A stretch of 64,000 nucleotides of DNA from Campylobacter concisus (GCF_002092855.1 NZ_LVLC01000001.1:558001-622000), one strand, 5' to 3'; shown: positions 1-8,843, numbered from the stretch's first letter. The notes: generated by a model not told the origin, from the letters alone. Numbers and translations are program-made.

Positions 1-265
1 CAACACTGTGAAGTCTGATCTCGACAATACTTCTCATAACACTAGAAATTTGACTAGCTAAATTTCTAGCAAGCTTATCATGGATGCCTTTTATCGCACG
101 AAGCTGCTCTTTACTAACGCGATTTGGACGCTTAAAATCATAAATAATAATCTGCTTTTGTTCGCCTTGCGATCTCTCTTCAACCTCGATATTACTCGTA
201 TCGCCGTCTTCATCAACAACTTCAAGTAGCGCGTCTATCTCTTCTTGACTTAAAATATCAGCCAT
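1..265 (-). CDS. fliM: Flagellar motor switch protein FliM (partial, N-terminal part)
   Basis: Only the first 88 codons are in the window; the gene runs off base 1. The protein opens MADILSQEEIDALL, the conserved N-terminal helix by which FliM binds phosphorylated CheY, followed by an acidic linker and the start of the middle domain (FKRPNRVSKEQLRAI, then HDKLARNLASQIS). FliM is part of the cytoplasmic C-ring that sets the direction of flagellar rotation. Its ATG overlaps the fliA stop codon as TAATG (263-267), so the two are translationally coupled. The order fliA-fliM is the one known in C. jejuni. Confidence 0.95.
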   Translation of the reverse strand, partial: MADILSQEEIDALLEVVDEDGDTSNIEVEERSQGEQKQIIIYDFKRPNRVSKEQLRAIKGIHDKLARNLASQISSVMRSIVEIRLHSV

Positions 266-969
266 TAAACCCCCAAGCTGCGCCTGATACGATCAAGCAA
301 ACGTTTATGAATTTGTGAAATTCTACTCTCGCTGATATTCATGATCTGGCTTATCTCTTTTAAATTTAGCTCTTCATAATAGTAAAGCTGAACCAACATC
401 TGATCTCTTTCGTCAAAATCTTTTAAAGCTTCTTCTATTTTTAAAATGAGATCCTCTCTCTCAATACTTTTCTCGACATCATTTTGACCAATTAGCTCCA
501 TTTGCTCGTCTATTGGCAAAATAGTAATGATACCGCTAACGCCTCTTGCCTCTCTTATCTTCTCAATATCTTCATTAAGCTTTTCGGCCAAATACTCATC
601 GCTTGGCTCTTCTTCAAATTCATTAAAGTAGTTATCTATCTCGCTATTTATGCTCTTTACTAGCTTTCTATCGCTTCTGCTAACAACATCAAGCGTCCTT
701 AGATAATCAAGCATAGAGCCATAAATTCTCTTTTTGCCATAACCCCAAAAAGAGTCATTTTGCTCCTTGTCATACTTCCTGCTAAGTTTTATCATCTCTT
801 CAACACCAATGCTTATTAGGTCATTTGTATCTATACTTGATGGTAGCCTCTCTTTAAGCCTAAACGCCATTGCACGCAGTGCTGGCATATATTTTAAGAC
901 GATTTCGTCTTGTTCCTTTTTTATCGTGTTTTTATAAGCGTTAAGCTGCTTTTGCTTTAACTCGTGCAT
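265..969 (-). CDS. fliA: RNA polymerase sigma factor FliA (sigma-28)
   Basis: Sigma factor of the flagellar class, about 234 residues from the ATG at 969, which I prefer to an upstream TTG at 987 because homologues start near here. Region 2 is visible in the stretch around MPALRAMAFRLKERLP and in GYGKKRIYGSMLDYLR. Region 4 is the C-terminal helix-turn-helix around LKEISQIMNISESRISQIHKR. In epsilonproteobacteria it directs late flagellar genes such as flagellin and is held by the anti-sigma factor FlgM. The start overlaps the end of the upstream membrane-protein gene by about 29 bases and the stop overlaps fliM, so all are probably one transcript. Confidence 0.95.
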   Translation of the reverse strand: MHELKQKQLNAYKNTIKKEQDEIVLKYMPALRAMAFRLKERLPSSIDTNDLISIGVEEMIKLSRKYDKEQNDSFWGYGKKRIYGSMLDYLRTLDVVSRSDRKLVKSINSEIDNYFNEFEEEPSDEYLAEKLNEDIEKIREARGVSGIITILPIDEQMELIGQNDVEKSIEREDLILKIEEALKDFDERDQMLVQLYYYEELNLKEISQIMNISESRISQIHKRLLDRIRRSLGV

Positions 970-1285
970 TTCGTTTACCAGAATCAAAATTTTCAGCAGT
1001 CATTTTTACCATTATATTTTCCATACGCTTTTCTCTAGTATTTAGCTCAGAGATGAGATAGTCTGCGATCTCTTCGTGTTTTTGTTTGTCAAAAATTTTA
1101 GTTAAAGCCCTTTTTACATCGATGTAGTTCATGATAACAATGTGAATTATAAGATAAAAAAACAAAGTAATAACTAGTGTATAAACAAGCATTTCGATAG
1201 GCTCACTCACCTTTAGCAAGGTAAAAACTATACCTACAAAAAAACCACAAACCGTAAAAAATGCTATAAAATTTTCTGCACGCAA
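941..1285 (-). CDS. Small integral membrane protein between flhG and fliA
   Basis: A 114-residue protein with two hydrophobic segments (roughly residues 6-24 and 31-52), then a basic, helical cytoplasmic tail ending in KAKAA. I know no function; the same position is occupied by a membrane protein (Cj0062c) in C. jejuni. The start is a TTG at 1285: the frame is closed by a TGA just upstream, and a GGAG lies 8 bases before it. Its place between flhG and fliA suggests a link to flagella, but that is inferred from position only. Confidence 0.75.
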   Translation of the reverse strand: MRAENFIAFFTVCGFFVGIVFTLLKVSEPIEMLVYTLVITLFFYLIIHIVIMNYIDVKRALTKIFDKQKHEEIADYLISELNTREKRMENIMVKMTAENFDSGKRNARVKAKAA

Positions 1286-1298
1286 AGCTCAATCTCCA

Positions 1299-2165
1299 TT
1301 AAAATTGTTCTATCAAACGCTTAAAGAAGCCCCCAAAGCTCCTGCTTTGCTCATCGTTAAGCACTTTTCGTTCCAACCTATAAAGTAAATTCGAAGCTAT
1401 TTGTTTTATCTGAGCACTAGGCTCAGCATAAGCAGCATCGTCTGTAAAAAGTGTTCGTTGTTTTATGCTTCTTGAAACATTCTTATCAGAAGTCACAAAT
1501 CCTATAAGCTCTAAATTTAAGCTAGGCCCGATATTTGCATTAGCAACACGTTTGATATTTTCATAAATTCTAGTCGCTTCTGCTTCATTTTTTACCATAT
1601 TTAAGAGCAAAAGCTCGCTATTTTTAAACCTTGAGACGATCTTTATGACAGCGTATGCATCGGTTATCGCCGCAGGATCAGGCACAGTCACCACCACGAC
1701 CTCATCAGCTGCCTCTAAAAACAGCTGCGTGCTACCACCTATGCCAGCTCCGGTGTCAATGATCAAAAAATCAAGCTCATCAAGCTCGCTCGCCTCATCT
1801 AAAAATCTTTCAAATAAAAATTGATTGTTAAATTTCAAAATTTCATCGCCGCTTTCGCCAGGAATGAGGATCAAATTTTTATTTATAGGTATCAAGATAT
1901 CTTTTAGGCTGCACTCGCCTTTTAGCACGTGAAGCAGGTTTTTACCCATTTTTACATTTAAGATGACGTCAAGGTTTGCAAGGCCGATATCAGCGTCAAA
2001 AAGCCCTACTTTGTAGCCATTTTTTGATAAAACATTTGCCAAATTTGCACTTATCGTACTCTTGCCAACACCGCCTTTACCACTAGTAATCGCAATAAAA
2101 TGCGTATTTTTACTCTTGCTTTGAGACTGGACTAAACTTTGTAATTTTTGCGCTTGATTATTCAT
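1299..2165 (-). CDS. flhG: Flagellar number regulator FlhG (MinD-like ATPase)
   Basis: ParA/MinD-family ATPase that, with FlhF, controls the number and position of polar flagella; in C. jejuni it also influences division-site placement. The deviant Walker A SGKGGVGKS is at residues 28-36, followed by the switch region FDADIGLANLDV and an IIDTGAGI Walker B area. I start it at the ATG at 2165 (288 residues), which has AAGG about 8 bases upstream and overlaps the last codons of flhF by 8 bases; the frame extends to 2195 but homology begins at the later start. The C-terminus carries a basic amphipathic stretch as expected for MinD-like membrane association. Confidence 0.94.
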   Translation of the reverse strand: MNNQAQKLQSLVQSQSKSKNTHFIAITSGKGGVGKSTISANLANVLSKNGYKVGLFDADIGLANLDVILNVKMGKNLLHVLKGECSLKDILIPINKNLILIPGESGDEILKFNNQFLFERFLDEASELDELDFLIIDTGAGIGGSTQLFLEAADEVVVVTVPDPAAITDAYAVIKIVSRFKNSELLLLNMVKNEAEATRIYENIKRVANANIGPSLNLELIGFVTSDKNVSRSIKQRTLFTDDAAYAEPSAQIKQIASNLLYRLERKVLNDEQSRSFGGFFKRLIEQF

Positions 2166-3525
2166 CTCTAGCCTTTTGCTTTGTAAAGCCGTCAAACACG
2201 CACTCTACTAAAAATTCGCTCTTTGCCTCCACAAGATCATCAGGCACCTCTTGACCCACGCTAAAGTAGCTAACTGGCGTGTTTGTCTCATATATCAGCG
2301 AAAAGACATTGCCAAAAATTTTTGTCTCATCAAATTTTGTGATTATCAGCGTGTCAATATCCAAAAATGAAAATCCATTATAAATTTCTATTAGATCCTC
2401 AACCTTTGAGCCAGCCGAAAGGACCAAATTTACATCGATCTTTGCGCCGCTATGCTTTAAAAATTTATCAAGCCTTTCAAGCTTTTCTTTGTCATACTGC
2501 GAATTTCCAGTCGTATCAATAAGTATCACATCACAATAATTAAGCTGTTTGATAGCATTTTGAAAGTCATCTATCTCAATGACATCGAGAATAGGTAGCT
2601 TCATCATTTTAGCGTATTGAAATAGCTGCTCAACCGCTCCAATACGATATGTATCAAGCGTGATGATACCTGTTTTATAGCGCTTTTCATTGCCGTATGC
2701 AAAACGAGCAGCTAGCTTTGCAAGAGTCGTCGTCTTACCAACTCCGGTTGGGCCAACTAGCATCATAATACGTTGTTTTTTATCGCTTGGCTCTTTTCTG
2801 CAAGGTAGCATATTCCGCAAAAGTGAGTAGAAGTATCTCTTTACTGCGGTTGGATTGCTCTTCATCGAGACTGGCAAATTTTCAAGCGTCGTTTGCATGA
2901 TCGCCTCTAAATGCTCCTCTTTCATGCCGCTTTGTTTTGCGAGTTTATAGATGCTAGCAAACTCCGGCGGGATCGAGAGATTATTGCGATTTGGGGCTTT
3001 TTCGTCCCAGATCATGTCAGTTATGAGCCCTATTTTCTCGCTTAGCGCGCTTACTTGCTTTGCCACATCGTCTATTTTTTTATTCATGCCGTTTGGTATG
3101 CTTGACTCTTTATCTTTGACGTCATCGATATTTACATTTGCGATAGTGCTTATCTCTTTTGCAGCAGCTGAGATATTTAAAAGCACGCTCTCGTTTGGAT
3201 CATAAGGCTCTGGTGATGCTGTCTTTGCCTCAAATTTAGCCGGTTCTTCTTTTATCTCAAATTTTGGCTTAGTAGGTTCATAGTTTTTATTAAATTTAGA
3301 ATAGGCATTTTCGTAATTTATGGCTTTTGTATTTGGTTTTGTGGGCTGCTTTACATCGTCCTCTTCGACGCTTACTAAAATTTCATAAAGCGGCTTTTTA
3401 TTTATCGTTTTGGCTTGAATCTGCTTTGTAGTAACTAGTATGGCTTTTTCACCGCACGTTTCTTGAGCCTTTTTCAAAGCCTCGATGGTGCTCTCGCCTG
3501 TAAAAGTATGAAATTTTGTAGCCAT
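2158..3525 (-). CDS. flhF: Flagellar biosynthesis GTPase FlhF
   Basis: SRP-type GTPase of 455 residues. An N-terminal B domain and a low-complexity K/E/P-rich linker (about 58-110) precede the N and G domains. G1 is GPTGVGKTTT at 258-267; then DTYRIGAVEQL (G2 area), LIDTTGNSQ (G3) and TKFDET (G4). FlhF marks the flagellated pole, and in Campylobacter it is needed for expression of sigma-54-dependent flagellar genes. RBS AAAAGG lies before the ATG at 3525. The gene follows folK by 10 bases and overlaps flhG. Confidence 0.96.
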   Translation of the reverse strand: MATKFHTFTGESTIEALKKAQETCGEKAILVTTKQIQAKTINKKPLYEILVSVEEDDVKQPTKPNTKAINYENAYSKFNKNYEPTKPKFEIKEEPAKFEAKTASPEPYDPNESVLLNISAAAKEISTIANVNIDDVKDKESSIPNGMNKKIDDVAKQVSALSEKIGLITDMIWDEKAPNRNNLSIPPEFASIYKLAKQSGMKEEHLEAIMQTTLENLPVSMKSNPTAVKRYFYSLLRNMLPCRKEPSDKKQRIMMLVGPTGVGKTTTLAKLAARFAYGNEKRYKTGIITLDTYRIGAVEQLFQYAKMMKLPILDVIEIDDFQNAIKQLNYCDVILIDTTGNSQYDKEKLERLDKFLKHSGAKIDVNLVLSAGSKVEDLIEIYNGFSFLDIDTLIITKFDETKIFGNVFSLIYETNTPVSYFSVGQEVPDDLVEAKSEFLVECVFDGFTKQKARDE

Positions 3526-3535
3526 TTATATCCTT

Positions 3536-4012
3536 TTAACCTCTCATAAGCCCTAGTGGCACGATCACGCTAAGCCTCTTATCGGCTCCTGGGTGTGGAA
3601 CGATAAGGTGCGGCGTCTTATAGACTTTTTTACTAAAATACAAAATGTCCAGATCAAGCGTGCGTGGTGCATTTTTAAACATCCTCACGCGCTTAAATTT
3701 ACTCTCATAGTGCCCCAAAATTTTTAGTAAATCCCGAGGGCTCATAGATGTTTGTAAATTTATAACAGCGTTACTAAAATCATCCTGCGCTTCGTAGCCA
3801 AAAGCTGCATTTATAAGGATAGGTGAGACTTCAACTACGTGAAAACGCCTATCTTCGCTAATCGCTCTTATAAATTTATCAAACCTCTTTGCGCTATCAC
3901 CGATGTTGCCACCCATGCCAACTAGCGCCTCATACTTAAACTCATCTCTTTTATGAAAAAAACTAGGGCAAAAACGGCTTTTTACGATCTTTCTTGCTCC
4001 AGCTAGCCTCAT
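3536..4012 (-). CDS. folK: 2-amino-4-hydroxy-6-hydroxymethyldihydropteridine pyrophosphokinase
   Basis: HPPK transfers pyrophosphate from ATP to 6-hydroxymethyl-dihydropterin in folate synthesis. Seen are the N-terminal ALVGMGGNIGD strand-loop, the RVRMFKNAPRTLDLDILYF region whose DLDIL aspartates bind two magnesium ions, and the conserved PHP near the end. The ATG at 4012 overlaps the pepQ stop as ATGA; a GTG at 4024 with AGAAGG in front is an alternative start. About 25 residues precede the core, a little more than usual. Located upstream of flhF as in C. jejuni. Confidence 0.9.
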   Translation of the reverse strand: MRLAGARKIVKSRFCPSFFHKRDEFKYEALVGMGGNIGDSAKRFDKFIRAISEDRRFHVVEVSPILINAAFGYEAQDDFSNAVINLQTSMSPRDLLKILGHYESKFKRVRMFKNAPRTLDLDILYFSKKVYKTPHLIVPHPGADKRLSVIVPLGLMRG

Positions 4013-5034
4013 AAAATCTCGCACCCACCTTCTCTTGCGACCACCACGTCCTCGATACGCACGCCAAATTCATTTTCAAGATAAATTCCAGGCTCCACGC
4101 TAAAGACCATACCCTTTTTTATGAGCGTTTCGCTCCTTGCTGAGATGACTGGAAGCTCGTGTATATCGACACCCACGCCGTGTCCTGTCGAGTGAAAAAA
4201 AGCCTTTTCATATCCAGCCCTTGCTATCACGCTTCTTGCTGCAAGGTCTATCTCACACGCCCTAACGCCAGCTCTAGCGACCTTTATCGCAGCAGCCTGA
4301 GCCTCTTTTACGATCTCGTAAATTTCTTGCATCTTTGCGTTTTTAAATTTTTGCTCCTTTGAGAAGTTAAAATTTTCATCAAAGCAAGCAGTTCTGGTGC
4401 GGTCAGAGCAGTAACGCTTAAATTTCACCCCAGCGTCAAGTAATAGCAAATCGCCTTTTTTTAAAATTTTATCCCCGGGCAGCGCGTGCGCCTTTGCGGC
4501 ATTTTCGTTTATAGCTACGATCGGATCAAAGCTAAGACCTAGCTCGTTTTTTTGTCTAAAGATGAGCGAGGCGTTAAAATGAAGCTCTTTTTCGCTCATC
4601 CCCTCGCCATTTTCACGCACAAATTTAGCAAATTCATCAAAGCATTTAGCTCCAAATTCGCTAGCTTTTTTTAAAATTTTTATCTCATCTTCGCTTTTGC
4701 AAATTCTCTTTAGCCTAGAGAAATTTGCCTTTGGCTTGAAATTTATCTTAAAGCCCTTGCTAAGCGCGTTAAATTCACTTAAACTTAGCTCATCAGGGTT
4801 AAAAACAAGGCTGCTTGGCTTCATCTTTCTTAAAAATGCCCGCACCTCGCTTATTAAATTTCTCTGCGCTAAAAGAACGACTACACCTGTATTTACACAG
4901 CTTTTTGCCTCAAAATAGTACCTCGCATCCGTAAAAAAGTATTTTACGCCATCAAGGCATAGCAAAAACTCATTATCGCAGCTGTAACCGCACTCATAAA
5001 ATACGGCGTTTTCGTCCTTTAAGATGAAATTCAT
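4009..5034 (-). CDS. pepQ: M24-family aminopeptidase (Xaa-Pro peptidase type)
   Basis: A 341-residue pita-bread metallopeptidase. The N-terminal third is the creatinase-like domain; the catalytic domain shows the dinuclear metal ligands in order: LLLDAG and CSDRTRT (two Asp), [13 protein letters not shown] (His), FSVEPGIY (Glu) and GVRIEDVV (Glu). Proteins of this type remove an N-terminal residue before proline or cleave Xaa-Pro dipeptides; the exact substrate cannot be read from sequence. Its ATG overlaps the aroQ stop by four bases, and its own stop overlaps folK. Confidence 0.88.
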   Translation of the reverse strand: MNFILKDENAVFYECGYSCDNEFLLCLDGVKYFFTDARYYFEAKSCVNTGVVVLLAQRNLISEVRAFLRKMKPSSLVFNPDELSLSEFNALSKGFKINFKPKANFSRLKRICKSEDEIKILKKASEFGAKCFDEFAKFVRENGEGMSEKELHFNASLIFRQKNELGLSFDPIVAINENAAKAHALPGDKILKKGDLLLLDAGVKFKRYCSDRTRTACFDENFNFSKEQKFKNAKMQEIYEIVKEAQAAAIKVARAGVRACEIDLAARSVIARAGYEKAFFHSTGHGVGVDIHELPVISARSETLIKKGMVFSVEPGIYLENEFGVRIEDVVVAREGGCEIL

Positions 5035-5510
5035 TGTGCTTTTTGATTTGCTCTTACTGCTTTGATTTGCTCAAAAATTTGAAGCATGCCTATCATCGCC
5101 AAATGATAGCCAACTGGTCCAAAGCCCACGATCTGGCCTGCTGCAACTGGTGCAATGAGGCTTTTGTGGCGAAACTCTTCTCTTCTATAAACGTTGCTGA
5201 TATGCACCTCGATAACTGGCAGCGCAACCGCACTTAGCGCGTCACGGATAGCGATAGATGTGTGAGTGTAAGCAGCTGGGTTTATGATGATGCCATCAGC
5301 ATCGCCCAAGCACTCTTGGATCTTATCGACTAGCTCGCCCTCAAGGTTGCTTTGAAAAAACTCGATCTCAACGTCATTCTGATCGGCAACGATCTTCATT
5401 TGAGAGTGGATATCCTCCATCTTCATAACGCCGTAAATTCCTGGCTCTCTAGCACCAAGCATATTGATATTTGGGCCTTGGATAACCATTATTTTTAGCT
5501 TCTTATCCAT
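5031..5510 (-). CDS. aroQ: 3-dehydroquinate dehydratase, type II
   Basis: Type II dehydroquinase (159 residues), a dodecameric cytosolic enzyme converting 3-dehydroquinate to 3-dehydroshikimate. The family signatures are present: [18 protein letters not shown] with the active-site Tyr, [27 protein letters not shown], and EVHISN with the catalytic His. RBS AAGGAG lies before the ATG, and a TATAAT at 5539-5544 probably serves as promoter for the whole aroQ-to-fliM run. aroA of the same pathway is elsewhere in the window (15510-16787). Confidence 0.97.
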   Translation of the reverse strand: MDKKLKIMVIQGPNINMLGAREPGIYGVMKMEDIHSQMKIVADQNDVEIEFFQSNLEGELVDKIQECLGDADGIIINPAAYTHTSIAIRDALSAVALPVIEVHISNVYRREEFRHKSLIAPVAAGQIVGFGPVGYHLAMIGMLQIFEQIKAVRANQKAQ

Positions 5511-5538
5511 GTCACTCCTTTTTGATTAAATAGCCCAA

Positions 5539-5544
5539 ATTATA
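5539..5544 (-). promoter_or_regulatory. Predicted -10 box of the aroQ-pepQ-folK-flhF operon
   Basis: On the minus strand the sequence reads AAAATGTATAATTTGG, a perfect TATAAT about 29 bases before the aroQ ATG. No other comparable box occurs in the 84-base gap. It faces away from the promoter for the amidohydrolase gene on the plus strand. Confidence 0.65.
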
Positions 5545-5567
5545 CATTTTCGTTCCTAAATTTTCGC

Positions 5568-5573
5568 TACAAT
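5568..5573 (+). promoter_or_regulatory. Predicted -10 box of the amidohydrolase-sppA operon
   Basis: TACAAT in the context TTTTCGCTACAATAAC, 22 bases before the ATG at 5595, with an AT-rich upstream stretch typical of Campylobacter sigma-70 promoters. Confidence 0.5.
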
Positions 5574-5594
5574 AACAAAAATTTAAGGCTAGAA

Positions 5595-6812
5595 ATGGAA
5601 ATTTTAAAAGCAAAAAAGATCATCACTGGCGGAGAAAATCCAAAAATTTTAAGAAATTCTTGTGTCGTCATTGATAATGATAAAATTTTAGAAATTACAA
5701 GCGAAAAAGAGGCGCAAAAGAAATTTAAAGAGGCGAAAATTTTTAACTTTGGTGATAGTGTGATCGCCCCAGCCTTTGTAAATACGCACGTTCATTTGGA
5801 GTTTAGCTCAAACGTTAGCACACTAAAATATGGCGATTTTATAAAGTGGCTTGGCTCTATCATCGATAAAGGTGGCGAGCTAGCCAAAATGGACGCTAAA
5901 AAAGCAATGAATGAGGCCATAAATTCTCTGCTAAAAAGTGGAGTTTGCACCATTGGCGAGATATCTAGCTTTGGCTCGGAGCTTGAAATTTTAGCCGCTA
6001 GCCCTCTAAAAGTCGTACTTTTTAGTGAAATTTTAGGCTCAAGCGAGCAAATGGTTCAGCAAAATTTGCAAAATTTCTTAGCTAAATTTGAAAAAACAAA
6101 GGGCTATAAAAGTAAAAATTTTACCCCAGCTATCTCGCTGCACTCGCCCTACTCTGTGCACCCAAAGCTCGCTAAAGCCGCCCTTGAGATAGCCAAAAAA
6201 GACGATCTTCTTGTTAGCACGCACTTTTTAGAGAGCAATGCTGAAAAGCAGTGGCTAGAGCACGGCAGCGGTGGCTTTAAAAAGCATCTTTTAAGATTTA
6301 GCCAAGATCCAAAGCCGATGTATGACGCAAATGGCTACTTTGCGATGTTTCGTGAGATAAATACTCTATTTACGCACTGCGTTTATGTGAGCGATTTTGC
6401 TAAATTTAAGCCGCATCACAGCGTGACGCACTGCGCCGTTTCAAATAGGTTACTTGGCAAAAAGGCGCTAAATTTAAAAGAAATTTTTAAAAATGATGTC
6501 AACTTAAATATCGGCACAGACGGCCTTAGCTCAAATATCAGCCTAAATTTTTGGCATGAACTAAGAGCTGCCCTATTTACCCACGCCAGCCTTGATCTAA
6601 ACGAGCTTGCCACTAGGCTTTTTGTTGCTGCAACGCATGGTGGAGCAAAGGCACTTAGGACAAATAACGGCGAGATAAAGGCTGGGCTTGCTGCTAATCT
6701 TGCAGTCTATAGCGATCAAGAGTGCGATGATAGCGAGCTAATACTTCAGCTCATACTTCACACAAATGAAGCAAAAAAACTATATATCGGAGGTAAAATT
6801 TGCAAATTTTAA
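5595..6812 (+). CDS. Amidohydrolase, probable aminodeoxyfutalosine deaminase
   Basis: Metal-dependent amidohydrolase of 405 residues. The metal-binding HVHLE (NTHVHLEFSS, near residue 65), a His in STHFLES, a His in THCVYVS and the Asp of NIGTDGLSSN are all present, the set expected in the chlorohydrolase/deaminase branch. The H. pylori and C. jejuni members were shown to deaminate 6-amino-6-deoxyfutalosine in menaquinone synthesis; I infer the same here. The MTAN gene at 60660-61343 would act on the same intermediate. The ATG at 5595 has AAGG upstream, and the 3' end overlaps sppA by 13 bases. Confidence 0.82.
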   Translation: MEILKAKKIITGGENPKILRNSCVVIDNDKILEITSEKEAQKKFKEAKIFNFGDSVIAPAFVNTHVHLEFSSNVSTLKYGDFIKWLGSIIDKGGELAKMDAKKAMNEAINSLLKSGVCTIGEISSFGSELEILAASPLKVVLFSEILGSSEQMVQQNLQNFLAKFEKTKGYKSKNFTPAISLHSPYSVHPKLAKAALEIAKKDDLLVSTHFLESNAEKQWLEHGSGGFKKHLLRFSQDPKPMYDANGYFAMFREINTLFTHCVYVSDFAKFKPHHSVTHCAVSNRLLGKKALNLKEIFKNDVNLNIGTDGLSSNISLNFWHELRAALFTHASLDLNELATRLFVAATHGGAKALRTNNGEIKAGLAANLAVYSDQECDDSELILQLILHTNEAKKLYIGGKICKF

Positions 6813-7663
6813 GGCTTATTTTTAAAGGATTTTTGGGAATTTTTAAATTTATCAATAACTACTTTAAGGCGCTCGTATTTTTGCTGATCTTATTTTTGAT
6901 TTTCGCGCCAGATGGCAAGATGAAAGAGCCAAATTTAGCCCGCATAGACATCACCGGCACGATAATGGACACAAGCGAAATTTTAGATGCGCTAGAAAAA
7001 GCAAGGCTTGATAGCAACATCAAAGGCGTGCTACTCTACATCGATAGTCCAGGCGGCGCGCTAAGTCCTAGCGTGGAGCTAGCCATGGCGGTCAAGCGAC
7101 TAAAAGAGAGCAAAAAAGTACTCGCATACGCAGCTGGAAACATGGCAAGCGGCAGCTACTACGCTGGCGTAAATGCTAATACTATCGTCGCAAACCCAGG
7201 CGCTTTCATCGGCTCCATTGGCGTCATCATGCAAGGGGCAAACATCGAAAATTTAGCCAAAAATTTAGGAGTGAGCGAGCAGGTGGTGAAGGTTGGCGAG
7301 TTTAAAGAGGCTGGCACCTTTATGAGGAGCTGGAGCAAGCAAGAGCGTGAGAGCTTACAAGGGCTCGTAAATGACGCTTACATGCTCTTTGTAAGTGACG
7401 TGGCAGAGGCTAGAAATTTAGATATCAAGAAAAAAGATGAGTGGGCAAATGCAAGGGTCTTTTTGGCACACAACGCCCTAAAAATGGGACTAATTGATAG
7501 CCTCGGTAGCTACATGGACGCTCAAAACGAGCTAGTAAAAATGAGCCTCGTAGATGAGCCAGTTTGGCAAGAAAAACCGCAGATCGAAAAGATAATGGAG
7601 AAATTTACAAAGCAAGGCATAAACTCGCTTTTTAACGCATTTTTCGAGACAAAGCTTAGATAA
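6800..7663 (+). CDS. sppA: Signal peptide peptidase SppA (S49 family)
   Basis: Short-form SppA of 287 residues that degrades cleaved signal peptides at the cytoplasmic membrane. It has one membrane segment (about residues 19-36), then the ClpP-like fold: YIDSPGGALSPS is the oxyanion loop, and Ser in GNMASGSYYAG is the nucleophile. The start codon is TTG at 6800, inside the upstream gene and preceded by GGAGG at a 6-base distance. The shared junction suggests translational coupling. Confidence 0.92.
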   Translation: MQILRLIFKGFLGIFKFINNYFKALVFLLILFLIFAPDGKMKEPNLARIDITGTIMDTSEILDALEKARLDSNIKGVLLYIDSPGGALSPSVELAMAVKRLKESKKVLAYAAGNMASGSYYAGVNANTIVANPGAFIGSIGVIMQGANIENLAKNLGVSEQVVKVGEFKEAGTFMRSWSKQERESLQGLVNDAYMLFVSDVAEARNLDIKKKDEWANARVFLAHNALKMGLIDSLGSYMDAQNELVKMSLVDEPVWQEKPQIEKIMEKFTKQGINSLFNAFFETKLR

Positions 7664-7716
7664 TCAAAGCAAAATATTAAGGCGGGGACAAACTGCATAT
7701 ATAGTATAAATTTAGC

Positions 7717-8607
7717 TCATACTTTGCAAAAATTTTTTGCAATATTTTTTAGCTTAAACTCATAAAGTAGATTTTGGATTTTGTCCGCTGATTTTATATC
7801 TAAACCAAGATCATTTGCCAAAATTTTGTAATAAATTTGCGGGCTATCTTTTAGATTAATTGGCGGTGATTTTGAGCTTTTTGAGAGCTTTTTGCCATCT
7901 TTTAAAAGTAGCTTATGATGAATAAAATTAGCATTAAAAAATCTAAAATTTAGCCTTTTTGCAAGGTATCTTTGAGCTAGCGTGCAAGATAGCAGGTCTT
8001 CCCCTCTAATAACCAAATTTACGCCCATATCTTCATCATCTATCACACTTGCAAAGTTGTAAGCCGGAGTAAAATCTTTTTTATAAATCACAAAATCGCC
8101 CATTTGCTCTGTCAAAAGCCTACCAAGAGGGTCGCCCTCATTCACGCTTAGTCTAATCGCGGTCTTGTCTTTTATAAATTTTAGGTTTTTATTTTTACAA
8201 ATTTTAGTGTAAATGCCGTTTTTATAGGCATTTTTTGTAGTTCTTGAACACTCGCAGATATAAATTTCATCTAATTTTTCAAGTACATCTTCGTATCTTT
8301 TAGCTCTTACTTTAAAGCTAAAATTACGCTCAAAGTCACTTACGCTAATTGGCCCTTTATCATATTCAAGCCCTAAAAATTCTAAAACATCAAAGATATT
8401 TTGAACAAATTCTTGCCGGTATCTACCAAGGTCATAGTCATCAATACGTAAGTGCAAAACGCCGCTTGCCGAACGTGTCAAAAGATAAGTCAGGATGAAG
8501 TTATAAGCATTGCCAGCATGCAAAAAACCACTAGGAGTAGGAGCTATGCGGGATGCTATGCCACCATTTGGTGGCAAATAGTCATTAATCTCTTGGTCTA
8601 GCCTCAT
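7717..8607 (-). CDS. gluQ: Glutamyl-queuosine tRNA(Asp) synthetase (GluQ-RS-like)
   Basis: A 296-residue glutamyl-tRNA synthetase paralogue that has the catalytic core but lacks the anticodon-binding C-terminal half. The HIGH-like signature reads PTPSGFLHAGNA near the N-terminus, IRGEDLL is the conserved core motif, and KKLSKSS corresponds to KMSKS. A Cys pair in YICECSRT may be what remains of the zinc site. Such enzymes attach glutamate to queuosine at position 34 of tRNA-Asp; the length and missing domain fit that role, but a discriminating GluRS cannot be excluded without comparison. The ATG overlaps the 3' end of the RRM gene by 23 bases. Confidence 0.82.
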   Translation of the reverse strand: MRLDQEINDYLPPNGGIASRIAPTPSGFLHAGNAYNFILTYLLTRSASGVLHLRIDDYDLGRYRQEFVQNIFDVLEFLGLEYDKGPISVSDFERNFSFKVRAKRYEDVLEKLDEIYICECSRTTKNAYKNGIYTKICKNKNLKFIKDKTAIRLSVNEGDPLGRLLTEQMGDFVIYKKDFTPAYNFASVIDDEDMGVNLVIRGEDLLSCTLAQRYLAKRLNFRFFNANFIHHKLLLKDGKKLSKSSKSPPINLKDSPQIYYKILANDLGLDIKSADKIQNLLYEFKLKNIAKNFCKV

Positions 8608-8830
8608 TTACCCTTAAAGTACGTCCGCCTAGTTCTTTTTCATTTAGCGCGTCTATAGCCTTTTGTCCCTCATTTGCATCGTCCATTTCAACAAATCCAA
8701 AGCCTTTTGAACGATCAGTTTCTCTATCTTTTACTATTTTTGCTCGCCTTACTTCACCAAATTGTGCAAAGGCTTCCTTTAATTCTGCCTCTGTCGTTCT
8801 ATACGACAAATTTCCTACATAAATATTCAC
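8585..8830 (-). CDS. RRM-type RNA-binding protein
   Basis: An 81-residue protein that is a single RNA recognition motif: RNP2 is IYVGNL at residues 3-8 and RNP1 is KGFGFVEM around 42-49, both with the aromatic residues that stack on RNA. The C-terminus RVNEARPRD is typical of the small bacterial family related to cyanobacterial Rbp proteins. The start is GTG at 8830, with AAGGA 8 bases upstream. Targets are unknown. A hairpin and a run of seven T lie just upstream of the ribosome binding site. Confidence 0.9.
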   Translation of the reverse strand: MNIYVGNLSYRTTEAELKEAFAQFGEVRRAKIVKDRETDRSKGFGFVEMDDANEGQKAIDALNEKELGGRTLRVNEARPRD

Positions 8831-8843
8831 AGGAGTGTTCCTT

